A stretch of DNA of 64,000 nucleotides from Heterohyrax brucei (taxonomy: Eukaryota; Chordata; Mammalia; Hyracoidea; Procaviidae). This document shows positions 37,901 to 49,900 of this stretch, piece by piece. Within the stretch, counting starts at the first letter, position 1. The number at the start of each line of letters is the position of its first letter. The stretch spans positions 153,196,329 through 153,260,328 of the forward strand of contig CM053143.1 in assembly GCA_028571685.1 (NCBI GenBank). The letters run 5' to 3'. The notes under the pieces were generated by a model. The model was given only the letters and a program-made list of their open reading frames with translations. It ran no database searches and was not told the DNA's origin. Made by a program: the position numbers and the translations under genes.

Positions 37901-40900
37901 CAACCCCCCTCTCATTTCTAATTTGGGTTATTTGTTTCCTTTCCTGCTTTTCTTTAGTAAGTTTAGCCAGTGGTTTGTCAATTTTGTTGATCTTCTCAAA
38001 CAACCAGCTTTTGGTCTTTTCAATTTTTTCAATTGTTTTTCTATTCTATAATTCATTTTGCTCTGCTCTAATCTTTATGATCTCGTTTCTTCTGGTGCCT
38101 GAGGGGTTCCTCTGTTGTTCTCTTTCTACTTGTTCAAGCTGTAGAGTTAGTTCCTTGATTTGGTTTCTTTCTTTCTTCCAGATGTGTGCATTTATGGGGA
38201 TAAACAGACCTCTGAGCACTGCTTTGGCTGTATCCCATAGGTTCTGGTAGGAAGTGTTTTCGTTCTCATTGGAATCCATGAATTTCTTTAATTCATCCTT
38301 GATGTCCTCTATAACCCATGTTTTTTTGAGCAAGATGTTGTTCAGTTTCCAAGAGTTCTACTTTCTATCTCTGTTTTTTCTGCTGTTGATTTCAACTTTG
38401 ACGGCTTTATGATCTGAGAAGATGCTTTGCAGTAATTCAATGGTATGGATTTTGTTGAGCATTGCATTATGGCCTATCACATGGTCAATTCTGGAGAATG
38501 TTCCATGTGCACTGGAGAAGGTGGTGTAGTTGTCTGCTCATGGGTGGAAAGTTCTGTATGTATCAATAAAGTTTAGTTGGTTAATTGTGTCAATGAGGTC
38601 TTCTGTATCTGTACTGAGTTTTTTTCTAGATGATCTGTCTAGTATTGAGAGTGGAGTGTTGAAGTCTCCCACTATTATTGTGGAGTCATCTAACTCTCTT
38701 TTGAGTGTAGTCAGTGTTTCTTCAACGTATTTAGGTACTCTGATATTAGGTGCATAAATATTTAATATAGTTAAGTCTTGCTTGTGTACTGAACCTTTCA
38801 GCAATAAATAGTGTCCATCTTTGTCCATGATGGTGGATTTGACATTAAAATTGATTTTGTCTGAGATTAGAATTGCCACCCCTGCTCTTCTCTGTTCATT
38901 GTTAGTTTGATATATATTCTTCCATCCTTTAATTTTCAGTCTGTTCCTATCTTTAGGTCTCAAGTGAGTTTCTTGTAGACAACATGTGGATGGGTCATGT
39001 CTTTTGATCCAAGATGTCACTTGATGTCTCTTTACTGGAGCATTCAGTCCATTCACATTCAATGTAATTATTGATAGGTATGTGTTCAGTGCTGCCATTG
39101 TGATGTGTTTATTTTTATGTTGATGTTTTGTCTGTTGTTCTTATTAGTCTGTTCTGGGACATTCTTTTTTGTGAGTTGATTTTTCACCTTTTTCAGAGCT
39201 GGTTTTGTGGTTGTTGAGACTCGAAAGCACAAGAAAATATAAAAAAGAAGAAAAAATGACCAAGAGAAAGAAAATAGTCCAGACAAAATAGGACATCTGG
39301 GATATGGTTTCAATACAATGCAATGGTGAAGAAGATTGGGAGAGCAGGTACGGGCTAGATGAAACAGGATTTCTTGACAATTGTTGAAGTCAGAAAACAG
39401 GTAAATGGGGGTTCATTAGATTACTTTCTCCAGTTTTATATCTGACTAAACATTTCAATAATAAAGAAAATCTAAAGTCTATTTTGAAACTAAAAAAAAG
39501 TAGAAGATGGAACTTAGAGGTCAGTACATCCAGTTTCTTTCTTTTTTAATTTCTATTACAGATGAAGAAGCTTAAGCTCAAGAAGTCAGTGACTTGCACA
39601 CAGTCTCAGTTAATGGTAAAGCTAGAATTAGAACTAAGTCCTTCAGCCTTCTAGTTCCTGGTCATTTCCAGGACATCATGCAAAATAAACTATATGCCTT
39701 TGAATCATACCTTCACATTTAAGGCCAGAAGGTGATTGTACAGGCTGGGAAAGTACAGAGAGTGTGTAACAGATAGAAGGCCTCTGAGTGGCACAAGCGG
39801 CTTGCACTTGACTGAACTGCAAGGTTAGCAGTTTGCTTATGTAACAGACTTGGCAGAACACATGCCGAGGGATAGTAGACAGAGGAAACCATGTGACAAT
39901 ATGCCAAGGTGCCAGGAACATTCTAAGAGGTAGTCTGAGAGCCATGGTTTTGATTATGTCTTCATCCACCTCACCAACTGGGTTGCCATCACAGTACCCA
40001 GTCAAATGCAGAATTCATCAGCATCTCATTCAACTCCATCTGCATTTCTCCCTTCAGAAAATATAAACATGAGAAAAGCAAGTTTAGATAAATCATTTTT
40101 ATTCATCTGTTTCTATTGACCCACTGCTGTTATTTTATCCTTTTCTTCACTCTTCATCTGTTTACTTTGACTATTTGCTTAAATTCAAATCTGTGGGCAT
40201 TTATTTAATAACTGCAAGGCACGGTGGCTGGTACTTGGAAGAAGGATTAGTGAGACAGCTCCTGCCATCAGATGGCCTTAACCTTTGGGAGGAGAGAGAA
40301 GTATCATAAAGACAGTATACTTTTAACTGCCAATTAATTGGGAAGGATAGTAAGAAATAAATGTAGATCATGTGAGCCTACATGACCCCGGGATCAGAAG
40401 AACTAGATGATGCCTGCCTATCACCTCTTACCACTCTGACTGGGATCACAACAGAGCAGGAAAAAACTATAGAACAGAAAGTCAAATTCACAAAAGAGAG
40501 CAGACTTACTGGGCTGAGAGAGACTGGAGGTACTCCAAGCCCATGGCCGAGACACCCATCTGAGCTGGACTTTTAGCTATTCTGAGAGACCACCTTCCAG
40601 CTAAATATTAGACAAGCCCCCAAAGAAACAATAATACCTGAGAGAAACATGCTGTTGAGAACACTCAATTATATGAGATCCAAAGACAAAGATGAAAAGG
40701 CAGCAAAGGGTAGAAAATAAGGGTGAAAGGAAATGGGGAGCCCAGGACAGAAATGGGGAGAATGCTGACTCACTGTGGGCAATGATAATGCTAAGACCTT
40801 GAGACATTCTATGTACAACTATTGAGTGGGAATCTAATTCGGTCTGTAAACTTTCATGTGATGCATGTGTGCACGCACGTGCGCACGCACACACGTAATA

Positions 40901-43900
40901 ATATGTTGAATTCTGTAAAACTATAGATGACTGTATATATGTGTTTGTGTAAAGAGTCTCGGTGGTCCAGTGGTTAGAGGGCTTAGTGGCTAACCTAAAG
41001 TCAGTGGTTCAAACCTACCAGACACTCTGTAGGAGAAGGGTGTGGCAGTCTGCTTCGGTAAAAGTTTACAGCTTTGGAAACCTCATGGGCAGTTCTACTC
41101 TGTCCTGTAGGGTCACTGTGACTCAGAATCAACTAGAAGGTGATGGGTTTATTCATTTGTGTATACATAGAAAAAAAACTGACCATACTGCTAGCTGTAA
41201 TTACTTCTGTGAGTGGGATTAAGGAGTAAGGAAACAGGTGGGCTTTCGTTTTTAACTTGATGTCTTTCTGTATTGTTTGAATGTTTTGCTAGAAACATGC
41301 ATTATTATTATTATTATTTTAACATGCGTTATTTTTGTAATTAAAAAAGTATAAGCCTGTATACCAATGTTCATTGCAGTAGTTTTCACATTATAGAATC
41401 AGCAAAAATGTCCATGAGCAGGGGATTAGATAAACAAAACATGATGTTTACACACAATGGAATACTACTCAGCTACAAAGAAGAAAGAAACAGCATGGAA
41501 GAACCTTGAAATCATTATGCTGATTAAAATAAGTCAGTTGAAAAATGACACATATTATATAACCTTATATACATGAAATAAGCAAATATATACAAACCAA
41601 TGATAATTAGTTGATACCAGGGGTAAGAGGTAGGGGGACATGGCAATAGTGAGTTTTGCTTAGGGAACAGTGAGTTTATGTTCATGGCAGTGGAATGACT
41701 TGCACAAGGGTCACAAAAATGGTTGTACAACTTGAAGGCTATAATCAATGTTACTGAATTATACATGTAGAATTGTTGAATTGGCATATGTTTGGGTGTG
41801 CATATTTTCACCACAATAAAAAAAGATCATCCACGAAAAAAAGTTGAGAGAATTGGTTGATACAGTTTTCGTCAGTAAGTTCATGTGAGTTATGCTATCA
41901 CATTTTAGTTTCTCTGAAGTTCCAAAGAACTCAAAAGAAAATACAAAGTTCAAGTAGTCTGGTTTTCATTATATAGTAAAGAATTTTGGTTTACTCCATA
42001 ATAATGTGGTGATATTCAAAAGATACTGGATTTTACTAGTCTCCTGGGTCTCTTAAAACATTTTCAAGTCATAATACTAGATTGCTGAGGGATCACCTTG
42101 ATTACTTCTGTGATTCACTCTTTCATTTACTTATTTTTTAGTGAAAATATACACAACAAAATGCATATACCTATTCAACAATTTTTATACATACATTTCA
42201 CTGACATTGATTACATACTTCACATAGTGCCACTGTTTTACCTATCTTTACCCATGCCGTTTCACTATCAACTTAGGCTGCCCCTTAAAGTACTCCTGAG
42301 TCTCAGAGTTACTGTTGTTCACTTATGAAGCCCTAGTGGTACAGTCCACCACTTGTCTGTCAGTTTTCATACTATGGGGTCTTGCAGGTTGCTGTGATGC
42401 TGGTAGCTATGCCACTGGTATTCAGACACCAGCAGGGTCACTTATGGCAGGCAGGTTCAGCTGAGCTCCCAGACTAAGACAGAATAGGAAGAATGATCTG
42501 AAGGTCTACTTTTGAAAAGAATTAGCGAATGAAAACCTTATGAATAGCAGTGGAATACTGCCAAATAGAGTGCTGGAAAATTAGCCCTTGAGGTTGGAAG
42601 GCACTCAAAAGATGACTGGGGAAGAGCTGCCTCCTCAAAGTAGAGTTGCCTTTAATGAGGCGGATGGAGTCAAGCTTTGGGGACCCTTATTTCCTGACAT
42701 GGCACAACTCAAAATGAAAAGAAACAGCTGCAAACATCCATTAATGATCAGAACATGGAATGTACAAAGTGTGAATCTAAGAAAATTGGAAGTTGTCAAA
42801 AATGAAATGGAAGGCATAAACATCGATATCCTAGGCAGCAGTGGGATGAAATGGACTTGTACTAGCCATCAATCAATCAGATGGTCTACTATGCAAGCAA
42901 TGAAAACTTGGAAGAATGGTGTTGCATTCATCATCAAAAAGAACATTTCAAGATCTATCCTGAAGTACAGTGCTGTCAGTCATAGGATAATGTCCATAAA
43001 TCTATAAGCAAGACCACTTTATATGACTATTATTCAAATTTATGCACCAACTACTAAGGCCAAAGATGAAGAAATTGAAGATATTTACCAGCTTCTGCAG
43101 TCTGAAATTGATTGAAGATGAAATTAGGATGCATTGATAATTACTGGTGATTGGAATGCGAAAGTTGGAAACAAAAAAGGATCTGCAGTCGGAAAATATG
43201 GCCTTGGTGATAGAAATGGTGCCAGAGATCGCGTGACAGAATTTTGCAAGACTTCTTCATTGTAAATACCTTTTTCACCAACATAAATGGCAAATGTACA
43301 CATGGACCTCACCAGACAGAATACACAGGAAACAAATCGACTACGTTTGTAGAAAGAGACGATAGAAAATTCAGACTAAAACCGAAGAAAATTAAAACAA
43401 GTCCATGAAAGTCCAAGTATGGTCTTGAGTGTATCCCATCTGAAGTGTAGAGACCAACTCAAGAATAGATTTGTTGTTGAACACTAATGACTGAAGACCA
43501 GGCAAGTTGTGGAATGGTATCAAAGACATCATCCATGAAGAAAGCAGGAAATCATTAAAAAGACAGGAAAGAAAGAAAAGACCAAATTGGATGTTAGAAG
43601 AGACTCTAAAATTTGCTCTTGAACATCGAGTAGCTCAAGCAAAAGGAAGAAATGATGAAGTAAAAGGACTGAATGGATGATTTCAAAGGGCAGTTAAAGA
43701 AGACAAAGTACTGTGATAACATGTGCAAAGAGCTGGAGACAGAACACTGAAAGGGAAGAATGTGCTCTGCATTTCTCAAGCTGAAAGAACTGAATTAAAA
43801 ATTCAGACATTGACCGATTGGCATAACTAGCCTATTGCTAAGACAGCCTTCTGCACCCCATATTGGTGAGTGGTGCCTGGGGTCCTAAAAGCTAGCAAGC

Positions 43901-46900
43901 TGCTATCTGAGGTACATCAAATAGTCCCAACTCATCCAGAACAGATGATCACCAAGAACAATAAAGACATGAGGAAAAAAGAGCTCAGGAGACAGAAGGA
44001 CCCATGTGAACAGGAGACTGTATCAACATTTGACCAGAAGAATCAGATGGTGCCTGGCCACCACCAAAGACAGCTGTGATGGGGCGTACAATGTTGAGTA
44101 CCTGTGGCAATACGAGAAAAAGAGGAGTGCAGCTCAAGAACTCTACTGAAAGACCACAACTGATGGTCCAATGGCCTGGGGGGTCCCCTGGGAGCATGGC
44201 CCCTATGCCTGCTGCAGCCCCTGTCCAGAAAACACGATTGAGGCAAACTTTTTGGACAAAAATGTACTGGACTCACAGACACAATGCGACCATATGGTAT
44301 GTGTACTTTATGGCTCTATGCTTTTAAAGGATGCTGTCCTACTGGTCTCTTTCTAGATGGGACAGAAGAGTGTTGAGAGGAGACAACAGGAGATTTAACA
44401 ATCAAGTATAGAATGAAAAGGAGGAGTGTGCTGTCACTGGATAAGGAGAGTAGAGGGAGCTGCAGCTGGGCAAGCATGCAAAATTAATTTGGATTGTATG
44501 CTTGCACTTAATCACGATAAAAAAAAAATTTTAAGCCTTGAGTTGGAATAGTGAAGGATTCTTCTACATGGAAAATATTAAATGACTCAGGAAGTATCAA
44601 AAGAAGATGGAAAGAATATACAGAGTCAATATACCAGAAAGAATTGGTTGATGTCAACAATTTCAAGAGGTGGCACGTGATCAGGAACTGATGTACTGTA
44701 GGAAGATGTCGAAGCCACATGGAGACACTGGAGAAAAACAAGGTTCCAGAAATTGATGGAATATCAATTGAGATGTTTCAACAAATTGATGCAGCACTGA
44801 GATTACTCACTTGTGTATGCCAAAAGATTTGGAGGACAGCTACCTGGCCAACCAGCTGGAAGAAATCCGTATTTATGCCTATTCCCAAGACAGGTGATCC
44901 AAACAAATACAGAAATTATCAAGCCATACAGAAATAAAATTTTTCTAAAGATCACTCAAAAGTGATTGCAACAGTAAATTGACAAGGAACTGCTAGAAAT
45001 TCAAGCTGGGTTCAGAAAACATGAAACTGGGAACATCAATGTTGATGTTTGATGGACCCTGGCTGAAAGCAAGGAATGCCAGAAAGATGTTTACCTGTGT
45101 TTTACTTATTATGCTAACACATTCAACTGTGTGGATAATAACAAATTATGTGTAACCTTGCAGAGAATGGTAATTCTGGAGTATTTAATTGTGCTCATGA
45201 GAAATGTGTACATGGATCAGTCTTTCGAATAGAATGAAGGGATACTGCATGGTCTGAAGTCAGGAAAGGTGTGCATCAGGGTTGTATCCTGTCATGTATT
45301 GAATTGTGTCCCCACAAAAATGTACATAGCAATTTGGCCTGGCCATGATCTGCTAGTATTGTTGATGTTCCTATATATTTTAAATCCTGCCTCTAGGATG
45401 TTAATGAGGGAGTATGGGCAGTGGTTGTGTTAATGAGGCAGGACTTGATGTGTAAGATTATCTTGAGATTTGAGGAAATCTCTTGGAATGCAAAAGAAAG
45501 GGAAACAAGCAAAGAGTTAGGGACTTCATACAATCAGGAAAGAAGAAGTGCTGGAAGCAGAGTGCATTCTTTGGAAACGACCTGGGATTCCTGCACTTCA
45601 GAAGCTTCCAGGCCAGGGGAAGATTGACGACAAGGACTTTCCTCCAGAGCCAACATAGAAAGCCTTTCCCTTGAGTAGATGCCCTGAATTTGGACTTGTA
45701 CCACACTGAACAGAATAAAATTTCTCTTTTTAAAGTCATTTACTTGTGCTATTTCTGTTATAGCAGCACTAGATGACTGAGACATATCCTTTCAACATAC
45801 TTATTCAATCTGTATGCTGAGCAAATAACCCAAGAAACTGGAGTATGTGAAAAAGAATGGGGCATCGGAATTGAAGGGAGATTTATTAACAACTTGTGAT
45901 ATGCAGATAACAGAACCTTGCTTACTGAAAGTGAAGAGGACTCAACGCACTTACTGATGAAGATCAAAGACTTAAAGCCTTTAGTATGGATTATACCTCA
46001 ACATAAAGAAAAATCCTCACAACTGAACCGATAACCAATGTCATACAAAATGGAAAAAAGACTGAGGTTGTCATGGAATTTATTTTACTTGGATGCATTA
46101 TCAACACTCCTGGAAGGAGCAGTCAAGAAATCAAAGGATGTATTACATTGGGCAAATCAGTTGCAACAGATCTCTTTAAAGTATTGAAAAGCAAAGATGT
46201 CACCTTGAGGACTAAGGTAAGCATGACTAAAGCCATGGTGTTTTCAGTCACCTTGTGTGCATTTAAAAGCTGGACAATGAATAAGGAAGACAGAAGAAGA
46301 ACTGATGCTTTTTAATTGTGGTGTTGGTGAAGAATATTGAATATATCATGGACTGTAAAAAAAATGAACAAATTTGTCTTGCAAGAGGTACAACCAGGAA
46401 GCTCCTTAAAAGTAAAGATGTTAAGATGATGTGACATACTTTGGACAAGTTATCAGGAGGGATCAGACATGGCGCTTGGTGAAGTAGAGGGTCAGGGAAA
46501 AAGACAACGCCCCTCAACAGCACGGATTGACAAAGTGGCTGCAACAATGGGCTTAAGCATGGTAACAACTGTGAAGATGGCACAGGACCAGAAAGTGTTT
46601 GGTTTTGTTGTGCATAGGGTCGCTACAAGGTGGAGCTGATTCGGCACCTAACAGGAACAAATATTTTACTGCCTTGCAAAAAGTACATCCAGAATACTCC
46701 TTAGAAGCAAGGATCTGACATACTTTAGACATATGATCAGGATGGACCAGTCCCTGGAAAAAGACATCATGTTTGGTAAAGTGGAGGGTCAGAGAAAGAA
46801 AAAAGGAACACCCTCAGTGAGATCAATTGATACAGTGGCTGCAACGATGCGCTCAATTATAGCAAGAGTTGTGAGGATGGTGCAGGACAGGGCAGTGCTG

Positions 46901-49900
46901 GGTTCTCTCGTAACATGGGGTCGCTGAATCAGAAGGCACTCAAAGACACCTAGAAACAACTATTTTTCAATGTAGTAACTTCGTTAATGTTCAGTAGTTT
47001 TAATTATATCTCTGTTCTTCTAGCATAAACTATCTTTTAATGTTGAGTTTTTTCAATTAAGAATTTTATGTGCAATAAGTGACTTACTGTACATAATTAG
47101 TGATGTCAAGTTTCCCTCTGTTCATAGTTTCAGCATATCTAACATTATTTCCATTACTTACAATATTTTTTGATCTTCAGTTGGGCCTAATTTTCCACAT
47201 ATGAGAGTACTTACATCAAATCAAGCTGTTTAAATAGGACCGCAATATTATTCTCTGAGCATTTATAATTACAGTTATTTAAACTCTTGTTAATCATTCA
47301 CTAAAGTATAACTTTCTCAACTTAATGATTAGAAAAAGTAAATAAGCTCTCTTGAAGGTTTTAGAATACCAATTTGTAGCTGACAGAAATTTTTTACATA
47401 TCTGATACGTTCACATTGGTTTTCAGGCTACAGAAACTATGCCAACTTTTATGCACAAGCAGTTTTCATCATGTTCTTTCTCATATTTGATTTACATAAT
47501 CTATAAGAATACTAGTTTTACCTTGTTTGATCAGCATTTCCTGTATTTTACTAGAGATGTCATAGGTTCTAGTGTCAGCTAGTTTACTTAATTCTAAATG
47601 ACATTCCCAAGGGCACATGTACATGATTCTGCTTTACTTTAACGGGACAAAGAAATTTTAGGAAAATAAAAATTTAAATAACGTTGTTGTTGTTGTTAGG
47701 TGCTGTTGAGTCATTTCTGAGTCACACCTATGCTATGTACAATGGAATGAAACACTACCTAGTGCTGTGCCATCCTTATGATCATTGCTATGCTTCAGCC
47801 TATCTGTAGCCGACACTGTTTCAGTCCATTTCGTTGAAGGTCTTCCTCTTTTTTGCACTGACCCTCTGCTTTACAGTGTGATGTCTTTCTTCAGTCCCTC
47901 CTAATGACATGTTCAAAGTACATAAGATAAAGTCTCAGCATTCTCACTTTTAAGGCACACTCTAGCTGTACTTCTTCCAAGACAGATTTGGTCACTCTTT
48001 GGCAGCCCACAGTAGTCAATGTTGTTTGATAGCACCATAATTCACAGGCATCACTTCTTCTTTCATGTCCCTTATTCACTGTCCAGCTTATGAGTCCTTC
48101 AAAAATAGCATGACTTAGGTCCTGTACACCTTAGTCTTCAAGGTGACACCTTTGCTTCTTAACACTTCAAAGAGATCTTTGTTTATCATGATGTTGCTTA
48201 TTGGTCTAGTTATGAGGATTTTTCTTTTTTTTATGTTGAGATGTCATCCATACTGAAGGCTGTGGTCTTTGATCTTCATCAGTAAGTGCTTCAAATCTAC
48301 TTCACTTTCAGCAAGTAAGGTTGTATCATGCGTAGGTTGTTAATAAGTCTTCCTCCAATCTTGATGCTTCATTTTTCTTCATATAATCCAGTTTCTTGGA
48401 TTATTTGCTCAGCAAACAGATTGAATAAATCTGATGAAAGATAAAACCCTGGTGCACCCATTTCCTGATTTTAAACCATGTAGTAACCCCTTGTTCTGTT
48501 AGAACATTACCTGTTGGTCTATGTACAAGTTATGAAAATACAGGCTATTGTTCTTGAATTTCTGTTCTTTGTAATGTTATCCCTGATTCATTATGGTCTG
48601 CACAAACATCTTTGCGTAGTCAATAAACACAGGTAAACGCTGTTCTGGTAGACTCTGCTTTCAGCCAAGATCCACCTGACATCAGCAGTATCTCTGGTTC
48701 TATATCCTTTCTAATCCATCTTGAATTTCTGTCAGTTGTCTGCCAATGTATCACTGCAACTGCTTTTGAATTATCTTCAGTATAATTTTACTTGCATGTG
48801 ATGTGAATGAAGGAGCCCTGGTGGCCCAGTGGCTAAAATGATTGACTGCTAACCAAAGGGTAGCAGTGGCTCGAAACCACCAGTGGCTCCTCGGGAGAAA
48901 GATGTGGCAGAGCTTTAAAGCCTCAGAAACCCTGTGGGGTCACTATGACTTGGAGCTGACTCAACAGCAGTGGGTTTTGGTTGGGTGATATTCGATCAAT
49001 TCGTGGAGGCTTATTTTTCAACAAAGCCTTCAGTGCAGCTTGGACTTCTTTCTTCCGTACCATTGGCTCTTGATCATATGCTGTCTCCTGAAATGACTGA
49101 TCATCAATTGGTTCTTTTTGGAATAGTGTCTCTCTGTGTTCTCTGATCTTCTTTGGATGCTTCTTGTATCCCATATTTTGCCCACAGAATCCTTCAATGT
49201 TACTTGAATTTTTTCTTTAGTTGTTTCAGTTTGAGAAATGCTGAGTGTGTTCTTCCCTTTTGGTTTTCTAACACCAGGTCTTTTGTGAATTTCATTACTT
49301 TGTCTTTTCATGTTGCCTTTTGAAATCTTCTGTTTACTTATTTTATCATTTCTTTCTTTTACTTTGTTCTATGTTGGAGAGCAAGTTTCAGAGTTTTTTC
49401 TGACATTCCTTTTTTTTTTTCCTGTCTTTTTTAATGGAAGCTTGGTGGCACAGTGGTTAAGAACTATGGCTGCTAATCATTAAGGTCAGTAGTTTGAATC
49501 CACTAGCCACTCCCTGAAAACTCCATGGGGCAGTTCTACTCTGTCATATAGGCTTGTTATAAATTGGAATCAATTCAGTGGTGGTGGGTTGTTTTTTTTT
49601 TGCTTGTTTTTTTGGTCTTTTTAATGACCTTTTGCTTTCTTCATGTGTTGTGTCTTTGACATCACCCATAATTCATTCTTCGGTCATTATGGTTCATGGC
49701 AGCAAATCTGTTCTTGAGATGGTCTCTAAATTTGGTGAGATACACTCAAGATCCGTACTTTGGTTTTTGTGGACTTGTTTTAACTTTCTCCAACTTTGGT
49801 TTGTGCTTGCATGTGAGCAGTTGATGGTCTGTTCTGTAGGTGGCCCCTGAAGTTGTTCTGACTAATGATGCTGAGCTTTTCCATCATCTCTTTCCACAGA

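Larger units (their letters stand above)
42335..46655 (+). mobile_element. RTE LINE, near full length but interrupted
   Basis: Parts at 42335-43803, 44530-45294 and 45785-46655. The endonuclease start [19 protein letters not shown] is at 42732; [15 protein letters not shown] and further reverse transcriptase fragments lie at 44719-45240; the C-terminal block ending in [20 protein letters not shown] is at 46073. It ends GGGTCGCTACAAGGTGGAG..CACCTAACAGGAAC. Many stops and frameshifts; inactive. Confidence 0.88.

Noticed and set aside
36251..38003. Active L1 reverse transcriptase gene
   Set aside because: ORF2 is broken upstream in three places, lacks its C-terminus, and ORF1 is absent.
41303..41321. 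ATT repeat as a CRISPR-like or satellite array
   Set aside because: It is a short simple-sequence run with no spacers.
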